A stretch of 64,000 nucleotides of DNA. Origin: Yinghuangia seranimata. Its GTDB lineage: Bacteria; Actinomycetota; Actinomycetes; Streptomycetales; Streptomycetaceae. Below are positions 44,863 to 52,652 of this stretch, piece after piece. A program made the position numbers and the translations under genes. Below the pieces are notes generated by a model, which worked only from the letters and a program-made list of their open reading frames with translations, did no database searches and was not told where the DNA came from. Location of the stretch: positions 147,537 to 211,536 of the forward strand of contig NZ_JASAOI010000004.1 of NCBI RefSeq assembly GCF_029953285.1, read 5' to 3'. Numbering within the stretch: position 1 is the first letter of the stretch; the number at the start of each line of letters is the position of its first letter.

Positions 44863-46127
44863 CTGACCTTGATTCACGGGTACGTGAGCATTTGGCCGAC
44901 GATCTGTTCGCCGAACTGTGGCGGCGCGCCCGGCAGCGCCTGGAACGCAACGGCGTCGACCTCGCGACATCGATCCGCCTGGACGATCTCGACATCGCGC
45001 AGCGGCAGGCCGTCACGGTGCTGCTCGGCAAACCGCTGCAACTCTCCGGGCCAGTTTCTGTCCGTCTGACGGAACTGGACGCACGGCTGCGGAGCTCGGC
45101 CGCGCAGCGCGGACTGGTGGACGTGCTCGCCGCATTGGGGCCGCCCGTACGCGACAGGCGTGCGGAGCGCACCGCCCGGGACCGGCAGAGACACGACCTT
45201 TGGGACGGCGCGTACGCGCTGGCGGCCGCCGCGTTCCCGGACGACGCACAGACGTGGATCGACAGTCTTCGGCGTGGCGGCGCGCTTGGGCGCGTCGACG
45301 CAGGCATTGCCGAGCGGCTCCTGGCGCAGGCGGTCCGCGTTGTGACCACGCTTGACGCACTCCCCGAAGACGCCGTTCTCGGGCGTGGCGAGCTGGCTGC
45401 GGACGTCACCGGGACGGCGCACGGACTCGACGACGGAACCCTCCTCGCGCGGATCGTCCTGCGCCTGTACGCCGCACGGCAAGGGCTCGACCGAGTGCCG
45501 CTCGAAGCCGCCGCGCGTCGCGCGCTCTGGCAGGCGGCAGGTGCGACGACGGACCAGGTTTCCAGCACGGTCCTCACTCTCGGCCTGCGACCGGTCGGGC
45601 GTGGCGTCGTCGAGGACGGTCTGCGTGCGCGGGCCGACGCGGCCTATGAGTCACATCTGACCGAGCGGGACCTGGCGCGGATCCGCGGGCCGTTGGTGCC
45701 TGAGGGGGCGGTGGTCAGCGTCTGCGAGAACCCCCGTGTAGTGGAGGCGGCGGCGGATCGGGCTGTCGGAACCGCGCTGGTGTGCACCGCCGGAAGCCCG
45801 GCGACGGTGGTCCAGGTGTTGTTGGCGCGTCTGGCGGCCGGCGGCGCGCTGCTCCGTTACCACGGCGATTTCGACTGGCCCGGAGTCGCGCTCGCGCACC
45901 GCGTCTTCACGCGTCACGGCGCGGATCCCTGGCGCATGCACGCGGCTGACTACGAGGCGGGCGTGGCTGCGGCACAAGCCGCCGCCACGCCGCTGGAGAG
46001 ACTTGTCGGCGAACCGGTGCCGACCCCGTGGGACACGGAGCTCGGGCCGGCGATGTGCGGCATCGGTCTCAAGGTCGAAGAGGAGACCGTGCTGGACCTC
46101 CTGGTGAGCGATCTCCTGGACGGCTGA
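44859..46127 (+). CDS. jetD: Wadjet type II component JetD, TOPRIM nuclease (DUF2399 / TIGR02679)
   Basis: A 422-residue protein with a C-terminal TOPRIM-type nuclease core: VVSVCENPRVVEAA (Glu290) and YHGDFDWPGV with the metal pair Asp337 and Asp339. The N-terminal part (about 1-270) is the arm and CAP-like region that contacts the JetABC motor. It is the effector that cleaves plasmid DNA after loop extrusion. GTG start overlaps the jetC stop. The stop codon ends 3 bp before the right direct repeat, so this gene defines the island's right edge. Confidence 0.9.
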   Translation: MTDLDSRVREHLADDLFAELWRRARQRLERNGVDLATSIRLDDLDIAQRQAVTVLLGKPLQLSGPVSVRLTELDARLRSSAAQRGLVDVLAALGPPVRDRRAERTARDRQRHDLWDGAYALAAAAFPDDAQTWIDSLRRGGALGRVDAGIAERLLAQAVRVVTTLDALPEDAVLGRGELAADVTGTAHGLDDGTLLARIVLRLYAARQGLDRVPLEAAARRALWQAAGATTDQVSSTVLTLGLRPVGRGVVEDGLRARADAAYESHLTERDLARIRGPLVPEGAVVSVCENPRVVEAAADRAVGTALVCTAGSPATVVQVLLARLAAGGALLRYHGDFDWPGVALAHRVFTRHGADPWRMHAADYEAGVAAAQAAATPLERLVGEPVPTPWDTELGPAMCGIGLKVEEETVLDLLVSDLLDG

Positions 46128-46130
46128 GTC

Positions 46131-46159
46131 GGTCAGGCGGAGCCGTCGACCTGGTCCAT
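46131..46159. repeat. Right 29-bp direct repeat (candidate attR)
   Basis: Identical to 18218-46246-type left copy at 18218-18246, same orientation. Here it is the 3' end (last nine codons including stop) of the SnoaL-like host gene. Just beyond the repeat the two loci diverge, with only partial similarity in the next dozen bases. Confidence 0.9.
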
Positions 46160-46588
46160 CGTCGTGGCGCCTTCCCACGTGGCGAGGCCCAGGTGGGCGT
46201 GGATCTCGGCCGGGGGCTCCCAGAAGGCGCGGACGGAGTCGACGAGGCCGGCGTCGTTGACGCGCCACAGTTCGAGGCTGTCGACCCAGGCCGGGCGGCC
46301 GGCGACGGAGCCGTGGTTGCGCATGTGGACCTGGGCCTCGCGGCCGCAGGCGATGACGAGCAGCGGTTCGAGGATCCAGGTCTTGTCCGGGGTGAAGGAC
46401 TTGTCCCAGGCCTGGACGGACATGACGTCGCGGCCGATGGCGGCCACGGTGCCCGGCGGGTCCTCGTAGTGGACGTCGTCGGCGAGGAGCTTGAGCCAGG
46501 ACTCCTTGTCCTGGTTGTTCCAGTGGCGCACGTGGGCGAGTACGGCTTCGCGGGCTGCCGCGGCGAGGTCCTTCGCGTCGTCGGTCAT
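46133..46588 (-). CDS. SnoaL / NTF2-like protein (island target gene)
   Basis: A 151-residue cone-fold protein: LAHVRHWNNQDKESWLKLLADDVHYEDPPG in part, RDVMSVQAWDKSF, the HMRNHGSVAGRPAWVDSLELWRVND central strands in part and the closing VRAFWEPP. Complete and apparently intact, with its last residues MDQVDGSA lying in the right direct repeat. It looks like the chromosomal gene into whose 3' end the island entered while keeping the reading frame whole. No ribosome site is evident before ATG 46588. Enzymatic role unknown. Confidence 0.8.
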   Translation of the reverse strand: MTDDAKDLAAAAREAVLAHVRHWNNQDKESWLKLLADDVHYEDPPGTVAAIGRDVMSVQAWDKSFTPDKTWILEPLLVIACGREAQVHMRNHGSVAGRPAWVDSLELWRVNDAGLVDSVRAFWEPPAEIHAHLGLATWEGATTMDQVDGSA

Positions 46589-46619
46589 CCGGCAGGTGTA
46601 GCCCGGGGGCCGTGAGGAA

Positions 46620-47078
46620 TCAATGGCTCCGGGGCTGGAACTGACGGCTTGTCAGGGCGTGTGCGGCGGCGAGTGCGACGCCGGTGAGGGCGGACGCTCC
46701 GGCGAGGGCGGCGATGCCGACGCGGGTGCGGGGCAGGTCGGGCCAGTGGTGCCGGGTGATCAGCGTGTCGCCGACGTCCGCGGCGGCCGAGGCGAGCGCC
46801 CAGGCGGACAGCCCCTTGCCGGTGAACGCCGCGGCGGTGGTGCCGGCGCCGAGGGCGATGTCGCGGACGCCGAGGGCCTTGGCGAAGACGGTGCCGCCCG
46901 TCGTCTGGACGTCGCGCCCGATCCAGGGCCGGGAGACGACCGGCGGCGCCGTGATCGCGACGACGCCCAGCGCGATCCGGGCGGCACCCCAGGCGGCGGT
47001 CGCGCGGCGCACGCGGACGGGGAACGGGGTCGGGCTCGGGGACGTGGCGGCCGCGACGGCGGCGGGGGAGGTGGTCAC
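46620..47078 (-). CDS. Small membrane protein of unknown function
   Basis: A 152-residue protein with about four hydrophobic segments (about 27-47, 65-90, 92-105 and 118-140). A charged loop HHWPDLPRTR lies before the last helix. The pattern TGGTVFAKALGVRDIALGAGT in part resembles DUF4267-like proteins, but I do not recognise it with confidence. It starts with GTG. It lies between the SnoaL gene (31 bp) and the teichoic acid cluster; no functional link is visible. Confidence 0.6.
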   Translation of the reverse strand: MTTSPAAVAAATSPSPTPFPVRVRRATAAWGAARIALGVVAITAPPVVSRPWIGRDVQTTGGTVFAKALGVRDIALGAGTTAAAFTGKGLSAWALASAAADVGDTLITRHHWPDLPRTRVGIAALAGASALTGVALAAAHALTSRQFQPRSH

Positions 47079-47404
47079 CGGATCATCCTGCCCGCGATCG
47101 GGACGGGCTATCCGTGGTGGTTGGCCGGTGGCGTCCGGTCGCGGGCGCCGACTCCCCCGTCCGGCTCAGCCAGGCTGCGGAACCCCAAGGCACCCCAAGG
47201 CACCCCAAGGCACCCCAAGGCGCCCAGGGCAGCCCGGCCGCCGCGTTCCGGCTCGACCGGCCGCGACACCCCGGCTCAGCCCGGCAGCCGCATTCCGGCC
47301 CAGCGCCCACACCCCCGCTCACCCCAACCGCCGCATCCCGGCTCGACCCGGCAGCCGCATTCCGGCCCGGCCCCGCCCCCACACCCCCGCCCCCACACCC
47401 CCGC
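47079..47404. other. Repeat-rich intergenic region
   Basis: These 326 bp separate the small membrane protein gene from the first teichoic glycosyltransferase gene. Most is C-rich repeats (see 47183-47418). No convincing gene is present. A promoter for the membrane protein should be in the first 80 bp. Confidence 0.6.
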
Positions 47405-47418
47405 TCACCCCAACCGCC
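47183..47418. repeat. Decamer array and degenerate long tandem repeat
   Basis: Four copies of a decamer (CCCCAAGGCA, last one CCCCAAGGCG) fill 47183-47222. Downstream, a unit at about 47270-47335 recurs as a longer, altered unit at about 47337-47418. Both contain CAGCCGCATTCCGGCCC and CTCACCCCAACCGCC. The last copy covers the stop codon of the glycosyltransferase gene, so the array seems to have grown from that gene's 3' end. Confidence 0.8.
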
Positions 47419-49294
47419 ACACCCCGTTCACCGGCGTCAGCACCGCCGCCACGTCGACCGCCTTGCCCGCGTGGTGCATGCGGAGTTTCCACTGCACCGG
47501 CCCGTACGACGCCATGTCGGTCAGCGCGGCGCTGAAGGTCAGCACGCCGGAGGCGATCGACGTGCCGGAGGCGGCGACGCGGGCGGGAACCTTCACCTTG
47601 CGGCCGTCGGTGCATTCGAGCGTCACGTCGGCCTTGGCCTCGACGCCGCCGGGGACGTGCACGTTCAGCGGCACCTCGACGTGCAGCCGCCCGCCCTTCA
47701 CCACCGGCGCGACGTGCCGCAGGCCGGTGGCCGCCCGGCCCGCCGGGGCGAGCCCTGGGCCGAGCGCCACGCTCAGGTTGTCGTGCGGCGTCGTCCAGTA
47801 CGGGTTGACGAACAGCGCGGGCGACCCCACGAACGCGGGCGTGCGGCACTCGTCGACCTCGGCCGCGCGGTTCACGCCGAGCCGCCGCGTCGAGGACCAG
47901 CCGCAGATGTCGACCACCGAGTGCAGGTCGAGGACGTCCGCGCGCCGCTTGGTCCCGGCCAGTGTGAGCGGCGCGAGCCGGGCGGTGCCGTGCTCGACGA
48001 GGCCGAAAGTCCCGTCGAAGTAGTGCGCTTCCTCCAACTGCGTTGCCCCCGCGAGGAAAACGTCGCCGCCCGCCTCGCGGTAGCGGGCGAACACGCGTAT
48101 CCGGGCGCCCGCGACGGCGTCGGTGACGTCGGCGGCGGCGACCACGGACGGCACGCGGGCGAGCGCGTCGGGCAGGTTGAGGTAGGTGCGCCCGTCGTAC
48201 CGCACGAACCGCATGGGTACGGCCTGCCCGTCGTCGGTCTTCGCGACCGCCTGCGCGGCCACCCCGACGACCAGCTCCTCGCCCTGCCAGTACAGCCGTT
48301 CCAGGCGCGGCTCGTGGGTGATCCGCGCCGAGTACGCGGCGAACTCGCGGCACAGTTCGACGCTTCCGGTACGCAGCACCGCAGCGACCACCCGCATCCG
48401 GGCGTTCAGGGTGGCGTCGAGTTCGAGCGGGATCCGCTCGTTGGTCAACTGCGAGGTGACCGCGACGAGTTCTGCCTGGAAGGCGGCGTCTGCGGAGAGG
48501 AACCCGGCGCCGGTGAACTGGTTGAGGATCTTGCCGGTGTACCAGTTCGACAGGAACTTGTAGCGCAGCGGCCCCGGTTCGACGTTCGCCTCGATGATGT
48601 CGAAGATCCGCCGCACCGATTCGAAGTACGACACGGGCTCGATGCGCGCGAACGAGTTGTTGCCGACCGCCTCGTGCCGGACGACGTGCTGGCACGTGTA
48701 GTCGTGCAGCACCGAGACCCGCCGTGCCGCGAAGTGCGCCCGCAGCATGAACATGTGGTCCTCGAGCCGGACCTTGCCCTCGTCGAAGCGCAGTCCGTAC
48801 GCCGACAGCAGGTCGCGGCGGATGAGGTTGCGCACCGTCATCGAGGTCAGCAGCAGCGGGTGGGTGCGCACGTGCGCGCCGCTCAGCGGCTTCTGGAAGA
48901 TCTCGCGCGGTACGGCGCGGCCGTGCCCGGCAAGACGGCCCAGCACGATGTCGGCGTCGTCCGCGACCGCCTTGGCGTACAGCCGCTCGAGTGCCTCCGG
49001 GCCGATCCAGTCGTCGTCGTCGACGAAGTACAGGTACTCGCCGAGCGCCTGGTCGATGCCGATGTTGCGCGGGCGGCCCGGCCAGCCGGAGTTGGGGATG
49101 TGGAAGACCCGGAAGTTCGGGTTCTCGAGCGCCGCGCGGTCCAGGATGAAGCCGGTCTCGTCGGTCGACCCGTCGTCGACGAAGAGCACCTCGAAGTCGC
49201 TCGCGGGCATGGTCTGCGCGCGCATCGAGTCGACGCAGGTCTGGATCGCGGCGCCGGTGTTGTAGGCGGGGACGACGACGGAGACCTTCACCAA
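47405..49294 (-). CDS. Family 2 glycosyltransferase, TarS/TarP-like teichoic acid glycosyltransferase
   Basis: A 629-residue inverting GT-A enzyme. The GT2 domain (about 3-230) has VDDGSTD (39-45), the DDDD donor/metal motif at 92-95 and the LEDH acceptor motif with Glu178-Asp179, the likely catalytic base. The C-terminal 350 residues form a helical region and beta-sandwich-like domains, as in enzymes that add sugars to poly-ribitol-phosphate. Start overlaps the TagF-like gene by 7 bp. Cytoplasmic, acting on the teichoic acid chain before export. The sugar donor cannot be read. Confidence 0.85.
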   Translation of the reverse strand: MVKVSVVVPAYNTGAAIQTCVDSMRAQTMPASDFEVLFVDDGSTDETGFILDRAALENPNFRVFHIPNSGWPGRPRNIGIDQALGEYLYFVDDDDWIGPEALERLYAKAVADDADIVLGRLAGHGRAVPREIFQKPLSGAHVRTHPLLLTSMTVRNLIRRDLLSAYGLRFDEGKVRLEDHMFMLRAHFAARRVSVLHDYTCQHVVRHEAVGNNSFARIEPVSYFESVRRIFDIIEANVEPGPLRYKFLSNWYTGKILNQFTGAGFLSADAAFQAELVAVTSQLTNERIPLELDATLNARMRVVAAVLRTGSVELCREFAAYSARITHEPRLERLYWQGEELVVGVAAQAVAKTDDGQAVPMRFVRYDGRTYLNLPDALARVPSVVAAADVTDAVAGARIRVFARYREAGGDVFLAGATQLEEAHYFDGTFGLVEHGTARLAPLTLAGTKRRADVLDLHSVVDICGWSSTRRLGVNRAAEVDECRTPAFVGSPALFVNPYWTTPHDNLSVALGPGLAPAGRAATGLRHVAPVVKGGRLHVEVPLNVHVPGGVEAKADVTLECTDGRKVKVPARVAASGTSIASGVLTFSAALTDMASYGPVQWKLRMHHAGKAVDVAAVLTPVNGVWRLG

Positions 49295-51498
49295 GCGGTC
49301 CTTTCGGCGAAGTGGTCGGGGAAGTGGTCGGAGTAGGGCTCGGGGTGGCCGACCGGCCTCACGACCTGCGCGAGGTCGGCCTCGTCCTCGACCGGCTCGT
49401 CCGCCGCGTCGGGGAACAGCGCCGGCTCGAACTCGCGCGGCAGCAGCTCCTCGACGCGCTGCGCCGAGCGGGCGGCGAGCGCCGTCGCCGCGTGCTGGAA
49501 GCGGGTCTGCGAGTCCGGCTCGTCGGGCCCGAGCAGGTACGCCTTGAGGTCGGCGCGCGCCGCCGCCATGTGGTCGTCGCGTTCGCCGTACAGCAGTTCG
49601 ACGAGCGCCCGGACGCCGGACGCCAGCGGCTTCGGGTCGGGCTGCAGCAGGTACGAGCCGCGCGCCGCCGTGTTCCGCTCGAAGAACTCGGCGTGCCCGA
49701 GCCGTCCGGTGTCGGTGAGCGCGTACGGCTTGCCGCTGGCCACGAAGTCGGCGACCACGCTGGAGATGTCGCTGACCAGCAGGTCCGCCTCGTTGAAGCA
49801 GTCGTACAGGTGCGGGTACGGCCCCTGCACCACGTGGTGCCGCAGCTGCCCCGCCGCCGCCCAGTAGGCCGCGTTCCGCGCCTGCTCCAACGCGGTCATC
49901 TGCTCCGGCCGCGGCCCGCTGCCCGGCATGCTGTCGCGGGACCGCTGCGCGTCGTCGGCGGAGAGCACCCGCCCGCGCTCCACCTCCTCCAGCAACAGCG
50001 CGTCGACCGCGTCGAGTTCGCGTTGCGCGCGGGCGGCCTCCTGCCGGGCGCCGCGGTCGGCGGCGTCCAGCTTGGCGTTGGCCTTCTCCAGCATCCGGGT
50101 GATCTGCTGGTGCGCGTCCTTGGCCTTGCGATCACGGGTGCCGGTGAACGGGTGCGGCTTGTACACGACCCGGACCGGCATCGGCGACGTGAGCAGGGCC
50201 TTCACGATCCCGACGCCCGCGGTCGTGAGCGAGGTGTTCCCGGGGTCGTCGGTCCAGCCCTCCCACGTGGGCGCGTACAGGACGGTCGGCACCGGCGCGG
50301 GCGCGTGCTCCCCGACGCCCCGGACCCGGAACAGCTGCGGCCGGCCGACCTCGACGATCTCGTCGTCCCGCACACCCACGCGCGCGGTCGCGTAGCGCTC
50401 ACGCCCCGCCGGCCCGGCGACCCACACCTCGTCGTAGACCTTGCTGTACGGGTTGACGCTGGCGAGCTTGTCGCTGTCGCCGTGACCGATGAACACGTGC
50501 TTGACGTGCGGCTCGCGCAGCATGTGGATGTTCTTGCCGACGTTCGCCGGGTACAGCGCGACCCGCACCGACGCCAGGTCCATGTTCATCAGGTGCACGG
50601 CGCTCGGCACGCACAGCACCGGCAGCGAGGTGGCGCCGAGCCGTTCCAGCGTGTGCCGTTCGCGGAGCACGATGAGCACCCGCTGGTCGAGCCGTTCGAC
50701 CACGCCGAGCCACATGTTGGCCTGGTACGCCGAGTCCTTGGACCCGCTGAAGTACAGCACCACCTCGGGCCGGTTCTCGGCCAGCCAGTTGTCGATCTTG
50801 CGCAGCACCTGGTCGCGGCTCGGGAACCGCATGGCGCGCGTCAGGTGCGGCAGCAGCCCGACCAGCAGCGCGCAGCGGAACGCCAGCGCGGCGCCCAGCC
50901 CGGCGACCGCGAACCACGGGTTGTGCCGGATCAGCGTCGCGACCACGCCGAGCACGCCGATGATCTCCAGGTGCAGCAGCTGCCGCCCGTAGCCGTGCGT
51001 GAGCCGCTGCGGCGGCGCGTCCGCGATCCGCAGCCTGCTCAGCGCCATGTTGCGGGTGGCGACCGGCAGTCGGCGGCGACGGCGTACCACCGACAGCACG
51101 CCGGTGAAGGTGATCTGTGCGATGAACAGCAGCGGCAGCATCACCGTGGCGATGTCGAACAGCCGGCTCTGCTCCCAGCCGACCCGCGCCATCACGATCA
51201 GCAGCAGCGAGCTGCGGAACAGGAAGCGCACCGTCACGCCGAGCCGGAACCGGCCCAGCTTGCGCATGAACACCGGTTCCGCGATGTGCAGGTACAGGTC
51301 CGCCGCGTAGCTGACCACGGCCGCGCCGAGGAACACCCACACCTGCGGCAGCAGCGCACCGGTCACCAGGCCGATGCTCGCGAGGGCGAGCGCCACGGTG
51401 GCCACCAGGCCGCGCAGCCGTTCGACGCCGACGAAACGCTTGGCGGCGATCACGCGCGTCACGTAGGCCGAGGGGCCGTCGGTGGGCTGTCTCTTCAT
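49288..51498 (-). CDS. TagF/TarL-like CDP-glycerol (or CDP-ribitol) polymer phosphotransferase
   Basis: A 736-residue protein. The N-terminal 220 residues have about six hydrophobic segments. The catalytic GT-B region has the family's HGDSDKLASVNPYSKVYDEVW segment in part (the His that acts in phosphotransfer), YAPTWEGW, KPHP and the DISSVVADFVASGKPY nucleotide site in part. An unusual charged insert of about 100 residues (about 455-555) sits between KPHP and the DISS motif. The ATG at 51498 has GAGGA upstream; a TTG 13 codons earlier is weaker. With the IspD-SDR protein making CDP-ribitol, ribitol phosphate is the likelier unit. Confidence 0.85.
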   Translation of the reverse strand: MKRQPTDGPSAYVTRVIAAKRFVGVERLRGLVATVALALASIGLVTGALLPQVWVFLGAAVVSYAADLYLHIAEPVFMRKLGRFRLGVTVRFLFRSSLLLIVMARVGWEQSRLFDIATVMLPLLFIAQITFTGVLSVVRRRRRLPVATRNMALSRLRIADAPPQRLTHGYGRQLLHLEIIGVLGVVATLIRHNPWFAVAGLGAALAFRCALLVGLLPHLTRAMRFPSRDQVLRKIDNWLAENRPEVVLYFSGSKDSAYQANMWLGVVERLDQRVLIVLRERHTLERLGATSLPVLCVPSAVHLMNMDLASVRVALYPANVGKNIHMLREPHVKHVFIGHGDSDKLASVNPYSKVYDEVWVAGPAGRERYATARVGVRDDEIVEVGRPQLFRVRGVGEHAPAPVPTVLYAPTWEGWTDDPGNTSLTTAGVGIVKALLTSPMPVRVVYKPHPFTGTRDRKAKDAHQQITRMLEKANAKLDAADRGARQEAARAQRELDAVDALLLEEVERGRVLSADDAQRSRDSMPGSGPRPEQMTALEQARNAAYWAAAGQLRHHVVQGPYPHLYDCFNEADLLVSDISSVVADFVASGKPYALTDTGRLGHAEFFERNTAARGSYLLQPDPKPLASGVRALVELLYGERDDHMAAARADLKAYLLGPDEPDSQTRFQHAATALAARSAQRVEELLPREFEPALFPDAADEPVEDEADLAQVVRPVGHPEPYSDHFPDHFAERTAW

Positions 51499-51553
51499 GG
51501 CCAGGATCCTCAAGAAACGGGTGGGGTAGGGGGACAAAAGCGACGGGGCGCGG

Positions 51554-52648
51554 CTACGGGTCGGTGACCGTCGCGTCGATGCCGATCAACGTGGCCAGCC
51601 GCTCCGGGTCGGTCGCGGATCCGGCGTACGACGCGAGCCCGAACACCAGCCGCGCAGGCCCACCGGGCCCCGCGGGACGCTGCACCGCGACCCCCTCCGG
51701 TTCGCGGAACCGCAGGTCGGCGCCGTCCCGCACGGTCCGCACCGCCGCCACGCGGCCGCCCGGCACGGACAGGTCGGTGCAGGTCAGGTAGGTGTTCCCG
51801 ACCGGCGCGACGGAGCCGGGCGCGCCGTACGCGGTGCCCTCCAGCGTGTAGAGGTAGCGCCCGAAGAGCGCGAACCCCTGCGCGCTCGGTTCGGGCTCGT
51901 CCGCCGTCGGATGCATGGGCGGGGCCGGCAGCTCGCAGCGCGGCGTGCGCCGCCCGGAGCGGACCTCGGCGAGGTCGTACACGCGGTACCGGATGCTGCC
52001 GCCGGTGTTGTAGCGGACGGCCATCTGCCCGTAGGCGGTGTCGACGGAGCACGACAGCCCCCACGCGTCGGGCACGAGGTCGAACGACGGCGCGTGCTTG
52101 CCGCCGCTCTCCACGGTGTCCCGGTCCCGGAACTTGACCCGGCTGACGCGCCTGCCCCATCCGGCGCCCTCGCTCTGCGCCGCGTGCGACTCGACCCACA
52201 CGAACACGTCGTTCGCGACCCGTTCGACGCCGATCTGCGTGCCGTGCCCGAAGCCCTCCAGCACCATCGCGCCGTCGACCACGCCGTCCCACGTGAGCCG
52301 GGTCAGGGTGAGGTCGCCGGCCGCCCGGTCGCGGATCTGCGCGGCGAACACGCGCCGCCCGGCGTCGTCGAACGCGAACGACTGCATGACGGTGTCGCGC
52401 CCGGCCAACGGCCGCTCGCGGAACAGCTCGGTCGCGGGCGCCGCGAGGTCGAACCGCACGGAGTCCGGCACCGTCGGACGCTCCGGCGCGCTCGGCGGCA
52501 CGGCCTCGGGCGCGGGCTGGTCCGCGGGGTCCGAGCAGGCGGCCGCGACCCCTCCGGCACCCGCGCCGAGGGCGGCGACGGCCGCGACGGCGCGCAGCAC
52601 GGTACGGCGGCGCGGTCCGCCGGCGAACGGTCGGGGACGGTCGGTCAC
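51554..52648 (-). CDS. Tat-exported lipoprotein, TagC/P68-type beta-propeller-like protein
   Basis: A 364-residue protein. A twin-arginine signal (PRRRTVLRA, 12-20) ends in GGVAAAC with lipidated Cys38. The mature part has repeated beta strands (QSFAFDDAGRRVFAAQ, TLTRLTWDG, RYLYTLEGTAYG) like the teichoic acid biosynthesis protein C family found in this place in actinomycete wall clusters. Its biochemical role is not established. Sits between the polymerase and the LCP transferase genes. Confidence 0.75.
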   Translation of the reverse strand: MTDRPRPFAGGPRRRTVLRAVAAVAALGAGAGGVAAACSDPADQPAPEAVPPSAPERPTVPDSVRFDLAAPATELFRERPLAGRDTVMQSFAFDDAGRRVFAAQIRDRAAGDLTLTRLTWDGVVDGAMVLEGFGHGTQIGVERVANDVFVWVESHAAQSEGAGWGRRVSRVKFRDRDTVESGGKHAPSFDLVPDAWGLSCSVDTAYGQMAVRYNTGGSIRYRVYDLAEVRSGRRTPRCELPAPPMHPTADEPEPSAQGFALFGRYLYTLEGTAYGAPGSVAPVGNTYLTCTDLSVPGGRVAAVRTVRDGADLRFREPEGVAVQRPAGPGGPARLVFGLASYAGSATDPERLATLIGIDATVTDP

Positions 52649-52652
52649 GCGG

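Larger units (their letters stand above)
18218..46159. mobile_element. Defence island bounded by perfect direct repeats
   Basis: A 27.9-kb block lies between two identical 29-bp repeats. Nearly every gene inside is a known or probable anti-phage or anti-plasmid component, while genes outside are ordinary metabolism and cell-wall genes. The island's first gene reads through the left repeat and its last gene stops 3 bp before the right one, so the edges are sharp. Parts of the interior, notably hsdS and hsdM, are visibly richer in A/T than the flanks. No integrase, transposase or tRNA is seen, so the mode of movement is inferred from the repeats alone. Confidence 0.75.

Noticed and set aside
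18218..46159. Island as a transposon with target-site duplication
   Set aside because: A 29-bp duplication is longer than usual target duplications, and no terminal inverted repeats or transposase are visible.
47183..47222. Decamer array as a CRISPR array
   Set aside because: Units are 10 bp, directly adjacent without spacers, and no cas gene is near.
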